Shown: piece after piece, positions 62,870 to 64,000 of the stretch | Position numbering within the stretch: the stretch's first letter is position 1 | How the letters are laid out: every line of letters starts with the position of its first letter | Source: Closterium sp. Naga37s-1 | Taxonomy: Eukaryota; Streptophyta; Zygnematophyceae; Desmidiales; Closteriaceae | Direction of reading: 5' to 3' | Length of the DNA stretch: 64,000 nucleotides | NCBI GenBank assembly: GCA_947471745.1 | Contig: CANJKZ010000820.1 | Span: 3,997,001-4,061,000 of the forward strand | Position numbers and translations under genes: made by a program | The notes under the pieces: generated by a model | Seen by the model: only the letters and a program-made list of their open reading frames with translations | What the model was told of the DNA's origin: nothing | Database searches by the model: none

Positions 62870-63430
62870 ATGCCCTACGGCACGATTTGGAGGGAGACTG
62901 TTCATATTTGATTCGAACTTTCTTATATTCCTCTGCTAACACCTTCATTTGAGGTGGGAAATCCTCAATCTCGAGTAGCATGTTATTGACATTTTCAAGC
63001 TGCACTACAAAGAGTGTAATAGCTGTGCAGAAATGTTGTCCGGGTTGTTTCGCTAGAGGGAAGCACACATCAGCATGCTCTGTTCTTGGTTTAAGTTGCG
63101 TTCATTCTCATGGAGTTTCCATTAGAATGTTTCCCTCTTTCTAGTGACCAAGAGTATGTTTTGTTGGAAATCGAGGATCACCTCATTGGATTGCAACTAT
63201 TCCATTCCAAGAACAATATCTACGCATGCCAAGAGCAATAGAACATAGACTTTAATGGTTCCGCGATAACCATTTATTTTTGTGTCGGTATATGTCAGTC
63301 TTTTGCTTAGGATGAATATGTCATTGCCAAGACGAATGGGACATAACGGTCCTTCAACGAGGATTTCACGCACTGTTGCCCAACTTTCATCAAGTAACAA
63401 TACCCAAGCGACATTGGTGACTATGATTTT
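62870..63430 (-). pseudogene. D aspartic-protease region
   Basis: The minus-strand frame 63400-63197 shows ILVEGPLCPIRLGN then GTIKVYVLLLLACVDIVLGME, the C-terminal pattern of gypsy retropepsin (YVLPLxxxDVVLGxxWL). Upstream, VLLLDESWATV may be the decayed active site DSGAT. Downstream (63068-62870) is the linker to RT. The assignment rests on pattern similarity and position. Confidence 0.55.
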
Positions 63431-64000
63431 TGCATGCTAGCCCTTCAACTGTCCCGCCAAAAATAAAAAAAATTGGTGTCTCGGGAGAATAGGGCACGCC
63501 TCTATAGTTGTGAGCGAGCAATAGTAAAGCTTATTTTTTATTGAATGGACATCCCAAATGCAAAAAATCTGTCCACCATACATGATGAAATTTATCCGAT
63601 GCCACGAGCATAGTCCAATCATGGAAATTTTGAAACACATTACTTTTAATTGGACAGTTCACCAACCCAACTGTCTTTAGGGGATGAGCTTGGGTGCAAC
63701 GACCTACCACTTGCGGAGATAATTACTACAACGAGAGCTAGACCACGGGCTAGGCACGGATGCTCGTGTGATCTCTGCGTTCTCTGTTCCTTAGTCGTTT
63801 TCCTAGTGCACACACTGCTTGCTAGTCCATAGGGCAATTTGGCAAGAGTTTCACTAAGAAAGGTTGATAAGAATGGTACAATCAGGTTGGCAAGACATGA
63901 CTTTATCAGAGCTTGCAAGCAAGCAGGTCGACTGCCAGCGCAGCACGGCCGACCGCGTTCCAGCACTGCTTGGTCGACCGCACTCCAGTAGTGCAAAGTC
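63431..64000. other. Probable decayed gag/5' region of D, unassigned
   Basis: By position this should be the gag end of D on the minus strand, but no gag core or zinc knuckle is recognisable. Frames on both strands are short or of poor composition. Confidence 0.35.

Larger units (their letters stand above)
32766..63430 (-). mobile_element. D: chromovirus (Ty3/gypsy with chromodomain) scattered by nested insertions
   Basis: Minus-strand element. Its surviving pieces in 5' to 3' order are protease (63430-63197), RT N-terminus (about 62840-62487), RT middle (54946-54796), RT thumb (44092-43956), RT end and RNase H (43247-42589), integrase and chromodomain (34684-33290), polypurine tract and 3' LTR (33160-32766). 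These total about 4.5 kb in a footprint above 30 kb. Each gap is another element whose TSD or reading frame rejoins across it. The 5' LTR and most of gag would lie beyond about 63400 or outside the window. Confidence 0.8.

Overview
The window is a eukaryotic nuclear segment made almost entirely of layered LTR retrotransposons. The evidence is spliceosomal introns in two cellular-type genes, Ty1/copia and Ty3/gypsy polyproteins, 5-bp target-site duplications (TSDs) and tRNA-iMet-type primer-binding sites (PBSs). TNT1-like copia elements, chromodomain gypsy elements (chromoviruses) and a hAT-derived gene together suggest the green lineage, perhaps a streptophyte alga or early plant. That placement is inference. 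No rRNA gene, ordinary tRNA gene, CRISPR array or prokaryotic feature was seen.

Element families. (A) Copia with 771-bp LTRs: A1, 5'-truncated, and A2, full length. (B) GC-rich copia with LTRs of only about 126-131 bp, a hypervariable GC-rich leader and a polyprotein of about 2,000 aa: B1-B6 and a diverged tail, B'. B6 (54952-62481) is intact, with an unbroken 1,987-codon ORF, LTRs identical by eye and TSD GTCGG. (N) Non-coding elements G, N1 and F, which share LTR ends, PBS and the pre-LTR hairpin with family B and are probably mobilised by it. (T) A 375-bp TRIM-like element with identical 141-bp LTRs whose LTR/PBS junction forms a tRNA-like sequence with A and B boxes. (C and D) Gypsy elements C1, C2 and a minus-strand chromovirus, D.

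Layout. 1-5271: B1 (minus), broken, with a T-type LTR in place of its RT. 5276-7884: A1. 8385-8490: duplicated 3' end of a CHRD-domain gene. 9050-10550: old B2 tail. 11253-12112: CHRD-domain gene (minus, spliced, one apparent frameshift). 12521-15588: B3, headed by a T-type LTR and interrupted by the TRIM. 15597-25649: gypsy C1 split by B4. 25650-27345: inverted gypsy fragment C2. 27370-27950: B' tail. 28869-32667: hAT-derived gene split by element G.

32766 to at least 63430 is one chromovirus (D, minus) spread over more than 30 kb by nested insertions. These are N1 (34685-42588) with A2 inside it; a repeat of about 700 bp (43248-43955); an unclassified unit E (about 44093-54795) containing B5, a MITE and F; and B6. 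LTR divergence by eye gives an order of insertion: B4 oldest (about 8%), then N1 (3.5%), A2 (2.5%), B5 (2.4%), G (0.5%), with F, T and B6 at about 0. This fits the physical nesting.

The cellular content is two probable genes, both damaged or interrupted. The most notable signals are the tRNA-like TRIM, the cis-elements shared by coding and non-coding families, and the intact B6.
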